In this document: positions 1 through 8,322 of the stretch, in pieces
Numbering within the stretch: position 1 is the stretch's first letter
Layout of the letters: each line of letters begins with the position of its first letter
DNA from: Ramlibacter cellulosilyticus
Lineage (GTDB): Bacteria; Pseudomonadota; Gammaproteobacteria; Burkholderiales; Burkholderiaceae_C
DNA length: 64,000 bases
NCBI RefSeq assembly: GCF_014297465.1
Contig: NZ_JACORT010000007.1
Coordinates: 186,001 to 250,000, forward strand
Direction: 5' to 3'
The notes under the pieces: generated by a model
Seen by the model: the letters and a program-made list of their open reading frames with translations, nothing else
Database searches by the model: none
What the model was told of the DNA's origin: nothing
Made by a program: the position numbers and the translations under genes

Positions 1-8
1 GTGCGGAC

Positions 9-512
9 TCAGATGCAGTAGAAGTCCAGCATCGTGGGGATCACGTCGTTCAGCAGGACGACCTTCTTGCCGGCGATGCGCCACTGGCCATCCACCTCGC
101 GCAGCCGGTGTTCGTAGCGGCCGAAGAAGACGTGCTGGCTGCGGTCCTTCAGGCGCACCTGGTGGCAGCTCCAGCTGGATTCGACGCGCAGCTCGCCCTC
201 GCTTGCCGGGGCGACCACGCAATTGGTGACCTGGTGGCAGGTGCGCGGCAGCACGGTCGACGCCACCGACAGGCCCGAGCGCACGCGCCACACGCGGTCC
301 TCGAGACCGGCGCGCGCGGTGATGTACACCAGCGAGAGTTCGCTCTCCGGCGAGGCGCCCAGCGTGTGTTCGTCGGTCCACGCCGGCACCCAGAACTGCA
401 CGTCGTCGGTGAAGAGCGCCAGCCAGTCGTCCCAGCGCTGCGCGTCGAGGTGCAGTGCCTCCTGGCCGACGACGGCCTGCGCCGCGAGCACGGTGGCGGC
501 GGACAGCTTCAT
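9..512 (-). CDS. Aromatic-ring-hydroxylating dioxygenase, beta (small) subunit
   Basis: A 167-residue protein of the SnoaL-like/ring-hydroxylating beta-subunit fold. Family features visible are the early HLDAQRWDDWLALFTDD stretch, the mid-protein RVWRVRSG, and the C-terminal WRIAGKKVVLLND followed by a short tail. Small subunits carry no metal; they scaffold the alpha3beta3 hexamer and help shape the active site. The ATG at 512 overlaps the stop of the alpha gene by 4 bp, so the two are translationally coupled. No ferredoxin or reductase gene is visible, so electron donors must lie beyond the left edge or elsewhere. Substrate cannot be read from this subunit. Confidence 0.9.
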   Translation of the reverse strand: MKLSAATVLAAQAVVGQEALHLDAQRWDDWLALFTDDVQFWVPAWTDEHTLGASPESELSLVYITARAGLEDRVWRVRSGLSVASTVLPRTCHQVTNCVVAPASEGELRVESSWSCHQVRLKDRSQHVFFGRYEHRLREVDGQWRIAGKKVVLLNDVIPTMLDFYCI

Positions 513-1825
513 GCGGCGGCTTCCATGCGGGAGGCCCAGTGCCGGTACAGGGCGTGGAATACCGTCTCGTCGCTCATCTCGAACGATCCGGAGACGGAGG
601 TGTCGGGCGTGATCCCCAGTTCCGCGGCATGCGCGTCGGCGCCGCGCACCACGCGCTGCATGCCGCGCATGTAGCCCTGCTGCCACTCGATGTCGCCGCT
701 GGCGAAGCCGCGCTGGCAGTCCTCGTAGGTCACCGTGTCGTCGGGCGTGGCGAGCCCGCTCGGGTTGAAGAAGTCCTCGTACTGCCGCAGCCGCTGCCGC
801 CGGCGCTCCGGCGACTCGCCGACGGGCGCGAGGCAGTAGGAGGTGATCTCGGTGCGATCGACCGCCAGCGGCGTGATCACCCGCATCTGCAGCGCCGCGT
901 TGGAGGCGATCTGCAGGTTGGGGAAGATGTTCAGCTGGCGCGTGCGCAGCATCCAGTCGGCGCGCGTGTCGCCCACGCGCGAGCGCAGCTGCGGCAGTTG
1001 CGGGAACAGCGGATGGTTCTGCTGCGGCGTCGTGGTCCACACCAGCGCGTGGCCGTTCGGGAAGCCGAACGAGCCCATCGTCTCCTCCTGCTTCTTCTCC
1101 GCCTGCCAGATGGCTTTCTCGACGTCCGCGCGCCCGGGCATGCGCGCGCGCCGCTCCAGCAGGCGCAGGTAGGACGGGTGCGTGGACGTGAAGTGGTACG
1201 CGTCGGTGGAGTTTTCCAGCTGCAGCTTCCAGTTGCCCTGGTAGCTGTAGGTGACGGAGCCCGGCACCAGCTCCAGGCCCTGCTCCGCCTGGTCGACGGC
1301 CATGTCGATGAAGACGCGGGCGTCGCCGAGGTATTCCTCCAGCGGCGGCACGTCCGCGGACAGGCTGGCGAAGAGGAAGCCGCGGTACTCGGCGAAACGC
1401 GCCACCGGCACCAGGTCGTGGCATTCGGCGCCGAAGGCCGCCGTGTAGCCACCCTGCGCCTCCGCCTTGATCGCGATGTTGGCGCCGTTGCTGCCGTAGC
1501 TCCACCCGTGGTACGCGCAGACGTGGGTGCGCCGGTTGCCGCGGCGGTGGTGCACCACCATCGCGCCCTTGTGCCGGCAGGAGTTGTGCACGCAATGCAG
1601 GCGGCCGGCGCCGTCGCGCATCAGCACCAGCGGCTGGCCGGCGAGGCGCAGCGTCAGGTAGTCATGCGGCGCCGGCACCTGGGAGGCGTGGCCGACGAAC
1701 ACCCAGTGGCCCGCGAAGAACGTGCGCATCTCGCGCTCGAACAGCGCGGCGTCGCGGAAGACGTCGCGATGGACGCGGAAGATGCCTTCGGCGGGGCGGT
1801 CGTCGATGACGGGCGGCAGGGGCAT
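509..1825 (-). CDS. Rieske non-haem iron dioxygenase, alpha (large) subunit
   Basis: A 438-residue catalytic subunit of a benzoate/anthranilate 1,2-dioxygenase-like enzyme (AntA/BenA branch, inferred from general similarity). The N-terminal Rieske 2Fe-2S centre is clear: CRH at about residue 84, and after a 17-residue spacer CAYH. The mononuclear iron site is in ENSTDAYHFTSTH (D-x2-H-x4-H) at about residues 205-217. Reaction expected: NADH-driven cis-dihydroxylation of an aromatic acid in the cytoplasm, with reducing power from a reductase not encoded here. It sits upstream of the beta gene with a 4-bp overlap. The exact substrate is unknown. Confidence 0.9.
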   Translation of the reverse strand: MPLPPVIDDRPAEGIFRVHRDVFRDAALFEREMRTFFAGHWVFVGHASQVPAPHDYLTLRLAGQPLVLMRDGAGRLHCVHNSCRHKGAMVVHHRRGNRRTHVCAYHGWSYGSNGANIAIKAEAQGGYTAAFGAECHDLVPVARFAEYRGFLFASLSADVPPLEEYLGDARVFIDMAVDQAEQGLELVPGSVTYSYQGNWKLQLENSTDAYHFTSTHPSYLRLLERRARMPGRADVEKAIWQAEKKQEETMGSFGFPNGHALVWTTTPQQNHPLFPQLPQLRSRVGDTRADWMLRTRQLNIFPNLQIASNAALQMRVITPLAVDRTEITSYCLAPVGESPERRRQRLRQYEDFFNPSGLATPDDTVTYEDCQRGFASGDIEWQQGYMRGMQRVVRGADAHAAELGITPDTSVSGSFEMSDETVFHALYRHWASRMEAAA

Positions 1826-1862
1826 GGAAAAGCCGCCCGGGGGCGGCAGTGGGATTGCGATT

Positions 1863-1872
1863 TTTGATCAAA
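1863..1872. promoter_or_regulatory. TTTGATCAAA palindrome upstream of dioxygenase genes
   Basis: A perfect 10-bp palindrome in an AT-rich patch about 38 bp before the alpha-subunit ATG, in otherwise very GC-rich DNA. A candidate operator or promoter element; no regulator can be assigned. A short stem-loop (CTGGGG/CCCCAG, 1898-1914) lies between it and the kinase stop, but has no U-tract on the transcript. Confidence 0.3.
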
Positions 1873-1922
1873 GATACAGCAAACCGCCGGGCACCCTCTG
1901 GGGAGTAACCCCAGCCCGCCCC

Positions 1923-3839
1923 TCAACCCCGCTGCAGCAGCCGCGCCAGCTCCCCCAGGTCCGCCGGCTTCACCAGGTAGTGGTCGAACCCCGCCTCGTC
2001 GCCGCGGTGCCTGTCTCCGTCGCTGCCGTAGCCCGTCAGCGCGATGAAGGTCGCATCGTCGCTGGCAAGGGCGCGCAACCTGCGGGCCAGCGCGTAGCCG
2101 TCCATTCCCGGCAAGCCGATGTCCAGCACATAGGCCTCGAACGCATCGTTCCTTGCCACCTCGATGGCGCGTCCGGGGTCGTGCGCCAGGTGCACTTCGT
2201 GGCCCAGCGTCTCCAGCAGCATGCCCAGGGTTTCGGCGGCGTCCTGGTTGTCGTCGACCACCAGGATGCGAAGCTTGCGCGCGGCAGGGGGCAGCGCCAT
2301 CGCGTCGCTCGGCGCGGACCCCGCCCGGCCTTCGGTCTTCAGCAGCGGCAGCCTGACGGTGAACGCAGCGCCCGTTCCCGGCCCTGCACTCTCCGCGGCC
2401 ACGCGCCCGCCATGCAGCTCCACCAGGCTCTTCACGAGCGCGAGCCCCAGGCCCAGGCCGCCCTGCGCCCGGTCCGGCGTGCGCGCGCCCTGCGTGAACA
2501 GCTCGAAGACGTGCGGCAGCAGCTCGCGCTCGATGCCCATCCCGTTGTCCGCCACGCGGATCTCCACGTCGCCGTCGACCGCCATGGTCGCCGACAGGGC
2601 GCCGTCCGGCGGCGTGTACTTGGCGGCGTTGTTCAGGAGGTTGGCCACGACCTGCACCAAGCGCGGCCGGTCACCCAGCACGTGGACGTCTCCCGAAGGC
2701 ATGCGCATCGCCAGCTCGTGTCCGCGCGCCTCGATGAGCGGCCGCACCTGCTCGATCGCATGCGCCAGCACGGCCTTCATCTCCACCGGCTGGCGATCGA
2801 GCTCCACGAGCCCGCGCGTGACGCGCGACACGTCCAGCAGGTCGTCGACCAGCTCCGTCATGTGCCGCACCTGCCGTTCGATGATGTCGGCCGAACGCTG
2901 CACCTTGGCCGGATCGGAAGAGGCCGCCTTCAGCAGGTGCGCGGCGGTGCTGATCGGCGCGAGCGGATTGCGCAGTTCGTGCGCGAGCATCGCCAGGAAA
3001 TCGTCCTTGCGCCGGTTGCTCGCCAGCAGCTCGTCGCGAATGCGCTTCTGCTCGTGGATGTCCGTGCAGGTCCCCATCCAGCGCACGAGCTCGCCCTGCT
3101 CGTTGCGCACCGGCAGCGCGCGACCCAGGACCCACCGGTACTCACCGGAGTGGTGGCGCAAACGGAATTCGACCTCGTAGGGTTCGCCCGTCTCCAGGCT
3201 GAGCCGCCACCGCGCCCATGCGGCGTGCCGGTCGTCCGGGTGCAGGATCTCCGCCCAGCGCTCCCCGTCGATGGACCCCGGCGGCATGCCGGTGAACTCG
3301 TACGTCTGCTGGTTGTAGTAGTCGCTGAAGCCGTCCGGCAGCGTGGACCACACCATCTGCGGCATGGCGTCGGCGATGGTGCGGAACTGCGCCTCGCTCG
3401 CGCGCAGCTGCCGCTCCGCCAGCAGGCGCTCCGTCACGTCCTCGTGGATCAACATGACCTCCGCGACGCGGCCGTCCGGCGCCTTGATGGGCCGCGCGGT
3501 GGCCTCGACCCAGCGCGCGGTACCTGCCTTTCCGATCTCGGCGGGGTCGTAATGGATCGCCGGGATGCGCACGGCCTCTCCCGCGAAGGCGCGGCGCAGG
3601 TAGGGCGTGACGCCCTTCGCCTCGAGCTGCGGGTCGGTGAGCATGTTGTACCCGGACAGCACGTAGGCGAGGAGCGGGTCGCCTGCATGCGTCCCCCAGA
3701 GGTCCTGCCACGCCCGGTTCACCTGCAGCGTCCTGCCGTCCACCGACAGCAGCTGCACGCTGAAGGGGGCCTGCTCGAAGAGGGTCTGGAAGCGCTGCTC
3801 AGTCTGGACGCCGGCTGCGGGCGTGGAGGGGGAGGTCAC
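1923..3839 (-). CDS. Hybrid sensor histidine kinase (PAS-PAS-HisKA-HATPase-REC)
   Basis: A 638-residue soluble hybrid kinase. Two PAS folds (about residues 15-140 and 145-270) precede a HisKA helix with the phospho-acceptor in AMLAHELRNPLAPI. A HATPase domain follows, with its N box (NLLNNAAKYT), G1 box (VADNGMGI) and G2 box (GGLGLGLALV). A C-terminal receiver domain starts ILVVDDNQDAAE, with the phospho-Asp in VLDIGLPGMDG. There are no membrane segments, so the PAS domains should sense a cytoplasmic ligand or redox signal. The GTG at 3839 begins the frame. The output partner is not adjacent; a receiver-only C terminus implies phosphorelay to an Hpt protein or control of kinase activity. Confidence 0.9.
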   Translation of the reverse strand: MTSPSTPAAGVQTEQRFQTLFEQAPFSVQLLSVDGRTLQVNRAWQDLWGTHAGDPLLAYVLSGYNMLTDPQLEAKGVTPYLRRAFAGEAVRIPAIHYDPAEIGKAGTARWVEATARPIKAPDGRVAEVMLIHEDVTERLLAERQLRASEAQFRTIADAMPQMVWSTLPDGFSDYYNQQTYEFTGMPPGSIDGERWAEILHPDDRHAAWARWRLSLETGEPYEVEFRLRHHSGEYRWVLGRALPVRNEQGELVRWMGTCTDIHEQKRIRDELLASNRRKDDFLAMLAHELRNPLAPISTAAHLLKAASSDPAKVQRSADIIERQVRHMTELVDDLLDVSRVTRGLVELDRQPVEMKAVLAHAIEQVRPLIEARGHELAMRMPSGDVHVLGDRPRLVQVVANLLNNAAKYTPPDGALSATMAVDGDVEIRVADNGMGIERELLPHVFELFTQGARTPDRAQGGLGLGLALVKSLVELHGGRVAAESAGPGTGAAFTVRLPLLKTEGRAGSAPSDAMALPPAARKLRILVVDDNQDAAETLGMLLETLGHEVHLAHDPGRAIEVARNDAFEAYVLDIGLPGMDGYALARRLRALASDDATFIALTGYGSDGDRHRGDEAGFDHYLVKPADLGELARLLQRG

Positions 3840-3878
3840 CCCGGCATTGTGCCCACCCCCGCCCCTCCACGCGGCCGT

Positions 3879-5606
3879 TCAGTTCACGCAGGTGAACGAC
3901 GCCGCCGCATTCACGTCGCCCGATCCGTTGTAGCGCGCCCACTTCGGGTAGTCGCACATCGGCCGCGTGCGCCCGGGCACGCCCACCGTGTCGCGGGTGA
4001 CCTGCGCCGCCGGCGCGGTGCCCTGCTCCACCCACCGCTCCAGCGCGGTCAGCGAATCCCAGGTCGCGTTGAACTGGCTGCTGACGGCGTGGCCGAAGCC
4101 GGGCACCTCGTAGTAGCGGACGAAGGTGTCCGCCTTGGGCTGGCCGAACTTCCGCACCAGGCGGCCGTAGTAATCGGCGGTCGCGCGCGAGCTCACCAGC
4201 ACGTCATGCACGCCGTGGGCCAGCAGCAGCTTGCCGCCGCGATCGGCGAAGCCGGAGAGGTCGCTCGACTGGTCGATCATCTTGCTCAGGTCGCCCCAGC
4301 GCGAGGCCCACGGCGTCGGCCCCGTCGGGTCGAAGGTGAGCGGGTTGAAGCTGCCGTCGCGCGTGATGATGTTCTTCAACACCTGTTCCAGCTGCTGGCT
4401 GATGTAGGGCGCCGTGGTCGGCATCGGGTTGGCCGGCGCGCTGGTGCCGAAGTTCAGGAAGGTCACCGTCGGCTGCACGGGCGACGCGGAGGTCATGCCC
4501 AGGTCCGCCGCCCACACGTTGTAGCCCGGGTAGCCGGTCTCGCCGCTGGCCAGCGCGAAGCCGAAGGTGACCGGCGCGTTGATCGCCTTGAGCGCGGCGA
4601 TCTGCGCGTCGGACAGGCACGTGTCGCCCGTGTCCGCGCCACCGGCGCAGCGCAGCGGCGCGCCATTGAGCGTCGCCGTCGCCGGATCGAAGCTGGCGTT
4701 GCACGCGGCCTGGTTGCTCACCAGGCCGTCGGTGACGCCATCGAGCCCGTCGCAGGCCTGCATGGCAGCGGTGAAGAGCGCCAGGCGCTTGTTCTGGTTC
4801 GGATACGCGCCCGGCTTGGCCAGCTGCAGCGAGCCCGCCTGCCCGCCGAGCATGGCGGAGGCCTGGTTCCATGCCGGGTACCAGGCGATGGCGCCGTCCC
4901 AGTCGGCGGGCCAGCGCTGGATGCTCTGGATCGCTTCCCGTCCACCGGTCGAGCCGCCGGCGAAGTAAGCCTTGCCCGCCGCCTCCGCATAGCGCGACTT
5001 GATCAGGAACATGGCCGTGTCGCGCGTCTTCTTCAGCGCCTCGCCGCCCCAGTTGCGCAGCGATTCGTCGTTGAAGCCGAAGCTGCCATCCAGCGAGCCG
5101 CGCGCGTTGGCCTGGTGGCCGGAGTCGCTGGCGAACACCGCATAGCCGCGCGCCAGGGGCAGCGGCTGGTCGGTCGCGCCCTGCGGCACGTTGCCCACCA
5201 CGTTGGGAATGCTGCCGTCGAAGCCGCCGCCGCCGTACATCAGGGCCTTGCCGTTCCAGATGGTCGGCAGCGCGACGCGCATCATGATCTTCGGCGCGGC
5301 GGTGTCGACGGCGGTGATGCTGGCGTTGACCAGGCAGTGCTCCGGCACGCTGGCCGCGCCGGTGCCGCTCGCCGGGACGACGGTGGCGGAGGTCACCGTG
5401 CCGCCCGAGGTCGGCAGGCCGATGGCGCTGGCCGGGATGGCCATGCCGGCCAGCGCGCCGCAGGCCATAGGCTGCGCCGGCGCGGGTGCGGGTGCGGGTG
5501 CGGGGCCCACGGCGGTGCCGCCACCACCACCGCAGGCCGCCAGCGTCATCGCGGCCAGGAAGCCGAGCGAGAGCCGGCTGCGCTTGAGGACGAATGTGCG
5601 ATCCAT
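3879..5606 (-). CDS. Tannase/feruloyl esterase family lipoprotein
   Basis: A 575-residue secreted esterase. The N terminus is a lipoprotein signal with lipobox LAAC (Cys25), followed by a Gly run and an Ala-Pro linker. The alpha/beta-hydrolase core has the nucleophile elbow GGSTGG (Ser219), an acid candidate in AHGVHDVLVSS and the histidine in PGFGHAVSS, which is the catalytic layout of the tannase/feruloyl esterase family. It likely cleaves aromatic acid esters (galloyl, feruloyl or similar) in the periplasm or at the outer membrane, supplying aromatic acids. That fits a neighbouring ring-hydroxylating dioxygenase, though the link is inference. Three TGTGGCCGG repeats lie upstream. Confidence 0.85.
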   Translation of the reverse strand: MDRTFVLKRSRLSLGFLAAMTLAACGGGGGTAVGPAPAPAPAPAQPMACGALAGMAIPASAIGLPTSGGTVTSATVVPASGTGAASVPEHCLVNASITAVDTAAPKIMMRVALPTIWNGKALMYGGGGFDGSIPNVVGNVPQGATDQPLPLARGYAVFASDSGHQANARGSLDGSFGFNDESLRNWGGEALKKTRDTAMFLIKSRYAEAAGKAYFAGGSTGGREAIQSIQRWPADWDGAIAWYPAWNQASAMLGGQAGSLQLAKPGAYPNQNKRLALFTAAMQACDGLDGVTDGLVSNQAACNASFDPATATLNGAPLRCAGGADTGDTCLSDAQIAALKAINAPVTFGFALASGETGYPGYNVWAADLGMTSASPVQPTVTFLNFGTSAPANPMPTTAPYISQQLEQVLKNIITRDGSFNPLTFDPTGPTPWASRWGDLSKMIDQSSDLSGFADRGGKLLLAHGVHDVLVSSRATADYYGRLVRKFGQPKADTFVRYYEVPGFGHAVSSQFNATWDSLTALERWVEQGTAPAAQVTRDTVGVPGRTRPMCDYPKWARYNGSGDVNAAASFTCVN

Positions 5607-5667
5607 GTTGTCTCCGGGTTGTAGGAAGGATGGGCCGGCGCACGGGCGGACCCGGCGCCGAGTCTGG

Positions 5668-5731
5668 TGTGGCCGGTCGGCCGGGCCAATGTGGCCGGGC
5701 GACACCTGCGCGCATTGGCAGGTGTGGCCGG
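5668..5731. promoter_or_regulatory. Three direct TGTGGCCGG repeats upstream of the tannase gene
   Basis: TGTGGCCGG occurs at 5668-5676, 5690-5698 and 5723-5731, with start-to-start spacings of 22 and 33 bp, i.e. multiples of 11 and thus roughly the same face of the helix. The middle copy lies in a partial inverted repeat (ATGTGGC, 3 bp, GCGACAC). The region between the SDR stop and the tannase start is only 149 bp, so this is a plausible activator binding array. A related ATGTGAC...GCCACAT palindrome lies in front of the liv/SDR operon. Confidence 0.4.
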
Positions 5732-5755
5732 TGCACGGCGCCCGGCCCCGCGGCG

Positions 5756-6664
5756 TCACTCGGTGGCGGCCAGCTCCATCGCGAACCCGGCCTTGGCGAG
5801 CTCGAGCTTGTATTGCTCCCAGCCGGAGCCGGGCACCGTCTCGCCGTTGCGGGCGCGGATCTCGTGCAGCCGGGCCCGCACCTGCGCCGCGGCGTCGGGC
5901 GCGTCGCCGACGAAGACGCCATGCGTCAGGGTGACGTGCGCGCATTCGAAGCTGCCGGCGCCGGCCAGCAGGATCATGCGGGTGGGCGCGTCGTCGCCGA
6001 CCAGCGCGACCAGGCCGGGGCTCACCTTTTCCGGCGCCAGGCCCGCCAGCGCATCCTCGGGCAGGACGCCCGCCGTCATGCCGGTGGCGGCGCTCGGCGC
6101 CAGGCAGTTCACGCGGATGCCGTGCTTCTCGCCTTCCAGCGCCAGCGTCTGCATCAGGCCGACCAGCGCCATCTTGGCGGCGCCGTAGTTGGCCTGGCCG
6201 AAGTTGCCGTACAGCCCGGAGGACGAGGTCGTCATCACGATGCGGCCGTGCTTCTGCGCGCGCATGCGTTCCCACACCGCCTTGGTGCAGTTCACCGCGC
6301 CCATCACGTGCACGTCCAGCACCAGGCGGAAGTCGTCCAGCGTCATCTTGCCGAAGGACTTGTCGCGCAGGATGCCGGCGTTGTTCACCAGGATGTCGAC
6401 GCGGCCCCAGCGGGCGGCCGCGCCCTCCACCATCGCTTCCATGCGCGCGAAGTCGCGCACGTCGCCGCCGTCCACCAGCGCCTCGCCGCCCAGGCGGCGG
6501 ATCGCCTCGGCGACCTGCTGCGCGGAGGAGCCTTCCCTGTCGCCTCCCAGGTCGTTCACCACCACGCGCGCGCCGTGCCGCGCCAGCTCCAGCGCGTGCG
6601 CGCGGCCGAGGCCGCCACCCGCTCCCGTGACGATCGCCACCCTGTCCTGCAGGTCCTTCTTCAT
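5756..6664 (-). CDS. SDR-family 3-hydroxyacyl dehydrogenase-like oxidoreductase
   Basis: A 302-residue short-chain dehydrogenase resembling the dehydrogenase module of type-2 multifunctional beta-oxidation enzymes. The NAD site is TGAGGGLGRAHALELA near residue 13, followed by VVVNDLGG, and the NNAG motif is present. The catalytic serine lies in TSSSGLYG, with YGAAK as the Tyr/Lys pair. The C terminus extends about 60 residues beyond a minimal SDR, as in that group. The ATG at 6664 overlaps the stop of the BKACE gene by 4 bp; it is the last gene of the liv operon. Oxidation of a beta-hydroxy acid or its CoA ester to the beta-keto form would provide the substrate for BKACE (inference). Confidence 0.85.
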   Translation of the reverse strand: MKKDLQDRVAIVTGAGGGLGRAHALELARHGARVVVNDLGGDREGSSAQQVAEAIRRLGGEALVDGGDVRDFARMEAMVEGAAARWGRVDILVNNAGILRDKSFGKMTLDDFRLVLDVHVMGAVNCTKAVWERMRAQKHGRIVMTTSSSGLYGNFGQANYGAAKMALVGLMQTLALEGEKHGIRVNCLAPSAATGMTAGVLPEDALAGLAPEKVSPGLVALVGDDAPTRMILLAGAGSFECAHVTLTHGVFVGDAPDAAAQVRARLHEIRARNGETVPGSGWEQYKLELAKAGFAMELAATE

Positions 6665-7593
6665 GCGTTCCTTCCTTTCAAATGCAGCATCGCGCGCGCC
6701 TCGTCGGGCGTGGCGATCTCCAGCGACAGTTCCTCCAGGATCCGGCGGATCTTGCGGACCTGCTCCGCGCACGACTTCGCCAGCTGGCCGCGGCCGAGAT
6801 AGAGGCTGTCCTCGAGACCCACGCGCACGTTGCCGCCCAGCACGGCGCCCACGGTGAGCAGCGGCATCTGGTGGCGGCCGGCGCCGAGCACCGAGAAGCG
6901 GTAGCGGTCGCCGAACAGGCGATCGGCCGTCGCCTTCATGAACACCAGGTTCTCGGGATCCGGGCCGATGCCGCCGAGGATGCCGCCGATCATCTGGATG
7001 AACAGCGGCCCCGGCGGCAGCAGTCCTTCGTCGAGGAAGTGCGCCAGGTTGTAGAGGTGGCCGACGTCGTAGCACTCGAACTCGAACCGCGTGCCGCAGT
7101 CCTCGCCCAGCAACTTCAGGATGCGCTTGATGTCGCCGAAGGTGTTGCGGAAGATCAGGTCCTCCATCCCCTCGATGTACGGCTTCTCCCAGTCGTACCG
7201 CCACTCCTGGATCCTGCGCGCGGCCGGGTGGATCGAGAAGTTCATCGACCCCATGTTCAGCGAGCACATCTCCGGCCGGGCCTGCAGGGGATAGGCGAGC
7301 CGCTCCTCCAGCGTCATGCGCGTGCTGCCGCCCGTGGTGATGTTGATGACGGCGTCGGTGGCCTCGCGGATGCGCGGCACGAACTGGTCGAACACCTTCG
7401 GGTCCGCGCTCGGGCGCCCATCGCCCGGATCGCGCGCGTGCAGGTGCAGGATGGCCGCACCGGCCTGCGCCGCCTCGATCGCCTGGTCGGCGATCTGCTG
7501 CGGCGTCAGCGGCAGCCAGCGCGACATCGCCGGGGTGTGCACGGAGCCGGTGACCGCGCACGAGATGATGACCTTGTCCTGGGTTCTTGCCAT
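6661..7593 (-). CDS. Beta-keto acid cleavage enzyme (BKACE, DUF849)
   Basis: A 310-residue TIM-barrel protein of the 3-keto-5-aminohexanoate cleavage enzyme family. Visible marks are the zinc motif LHLHARD at about residues 49-55, NITTGGS at about 84, and late GAGRHQMPLLT and GGNVRVGLEDSLYL. The family condenses a beta-keto acid with acetyl-CoA, yielding acetoacetate and a shortened acyl-CoA; specificity differs widely between members. It is 12 bp downstream of livF and overlaps the following SDR gene, so uptake, oxidation and cleavage are probably co-expressed. The particular beta-keto acid is not deducible. Confidence 0.9.
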   Translation of the reverse strand: MARTQDKVIISCAVTGSVHTPAMSRWLPLTPQQIADQAIEAAQAGAAILHLHARDPGDGRPSADPKVFDQFVPRIREATDAVINITTGGSTRMTLEERLAYPLQARPEMCSLNMGSMNFSIHPAARRIQEWRYDWEKPYIEGMEDLIFRNTFGDIKRILKLLGEDCGTRFEFECYDVGHLYNLAHFLDEGLLPPGPLFIQMIGGILGGIGPDPENLVFMKATADRLFGDRYRFSVLGAGRHQMPLLTVGAVLGGNVRVGLEDSLYLGRGQLAKSCAEQVRKIRRILEELSLEIATPDEARAMLHLKGRNA

Positions 7594-7605
7594 GGGTTCC
7601 TCGGG

Positions 7606-8322
7606 TCAGACGGCCAGCCAGTCGGCCAGCAGCTTGTCGTCCGCGGCGAGCTGCTGCGGGCTTCCTTCGAAGACGATCTGGCCATGGCCCATCACGCACA
7701 CGCGCGTGGAGACCTTCAGCGCGATCGCCAGCTTCTGCTCGACCAGCACCACCGACACGCCCTTGCGGTGCATGTCGCGGATGCATTCGCCGACGGCGGC
7801 GACGATCTTCGGCGCGAGTCCTTCGGTGGGCTCGTCGACCAGGATCACCTGCGGGTTGCCCAGGAGCGAGCGGCAGATGGTCAGCATCTGCTGCTCGCCG
7901 CCGGAGAGGCTGCCCGCCTTGGTGTTGCGCCGTTCCTTCAGGCGCGGGAAGTAGGCGAACATGTCGTCGACGGTCCAGCGCGTCACGCCTTCGGCGGCGC
8001 GCTGCTCGCCCATGCGCAGGTTCTCGTCGACGGTGAGGTTGGCGAACACCTCGCGCTCTTCGGGCACGTAGGCCACGCCGGCACGGCAGATCGCATGCGG
8101 CCGCGCGCCGGTGATGTCCCGGCCGCGCAGGGTGATCTGGCCGCCGGTGGGCGGCACCAGCCCCATGATCGCCTTCATCGTCGTGGACCGGCCCGAGCCG
8201 TTGCGCCCGAGCAGGCTCACCACTTCGTTGGCGCGGACCTCGAAGCTCACGCCGTGCAGGATGTGGCTCTTGCCGTAGTGGGCGTGGACGCCGTCGAGGG
8301 CCAGCAACGGGGCGGCGTTCAT
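7606..8322 (-). CDS. livF: Branched-chain-type ABC transporter ATPase LivF, with variant Walker A
   Basis: A 238-residue LivF-type ATPase for the inner-membrane LivHM channel. Walker B with its glutamate (VILVDEPTEG), the signature LSGGEQQ and a Q-loop are normal. The Walker A P-loop reads GRNGSGRST: the invariant lysine is arginine (Arg45, codon at 8188-8190). LivG in the same operon has a normal GPNGAGKST. Either LivF hydrolyses ATP poorly and LivG drives transport, or this lineage tolerates Arg. It overlaps livG by 4 bp and precedes BKACE. The ligand is likely an organic or keto acid rather than leucine, given the neighbours (inference). Confidence 0.92.
   Translation of the reverse strand: MNAAPLLALDGVHAHYGKSHILHGVSFEVRANEVVSLLGRNGSGRSTTMKAIMGLVPPTGGQITLRGRDITGARPHAICRAGVAYVPEEREVFANLTVDENLRMGEQRAAEGVTRWTVDDMFAYFPRLKERRNTKAGSLSGGEQQMLTICRSLLGNPQVILVDEPTEGLAPKIVAAVGECIRDMHRKGVSVVLVEQKLAIALKVSTRVCVMGHGQIVFEGSPQQLAADDKLLADWLAV

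Noticed and set aside
1722-5624. A 1300-codon open frame on the plus strand
   Set aside because: It runs antisense to the hybrid kinase and tannase genes, has low-complexity Arg/His/Ala-rich translation and matches no family. It is a product of high GC content.
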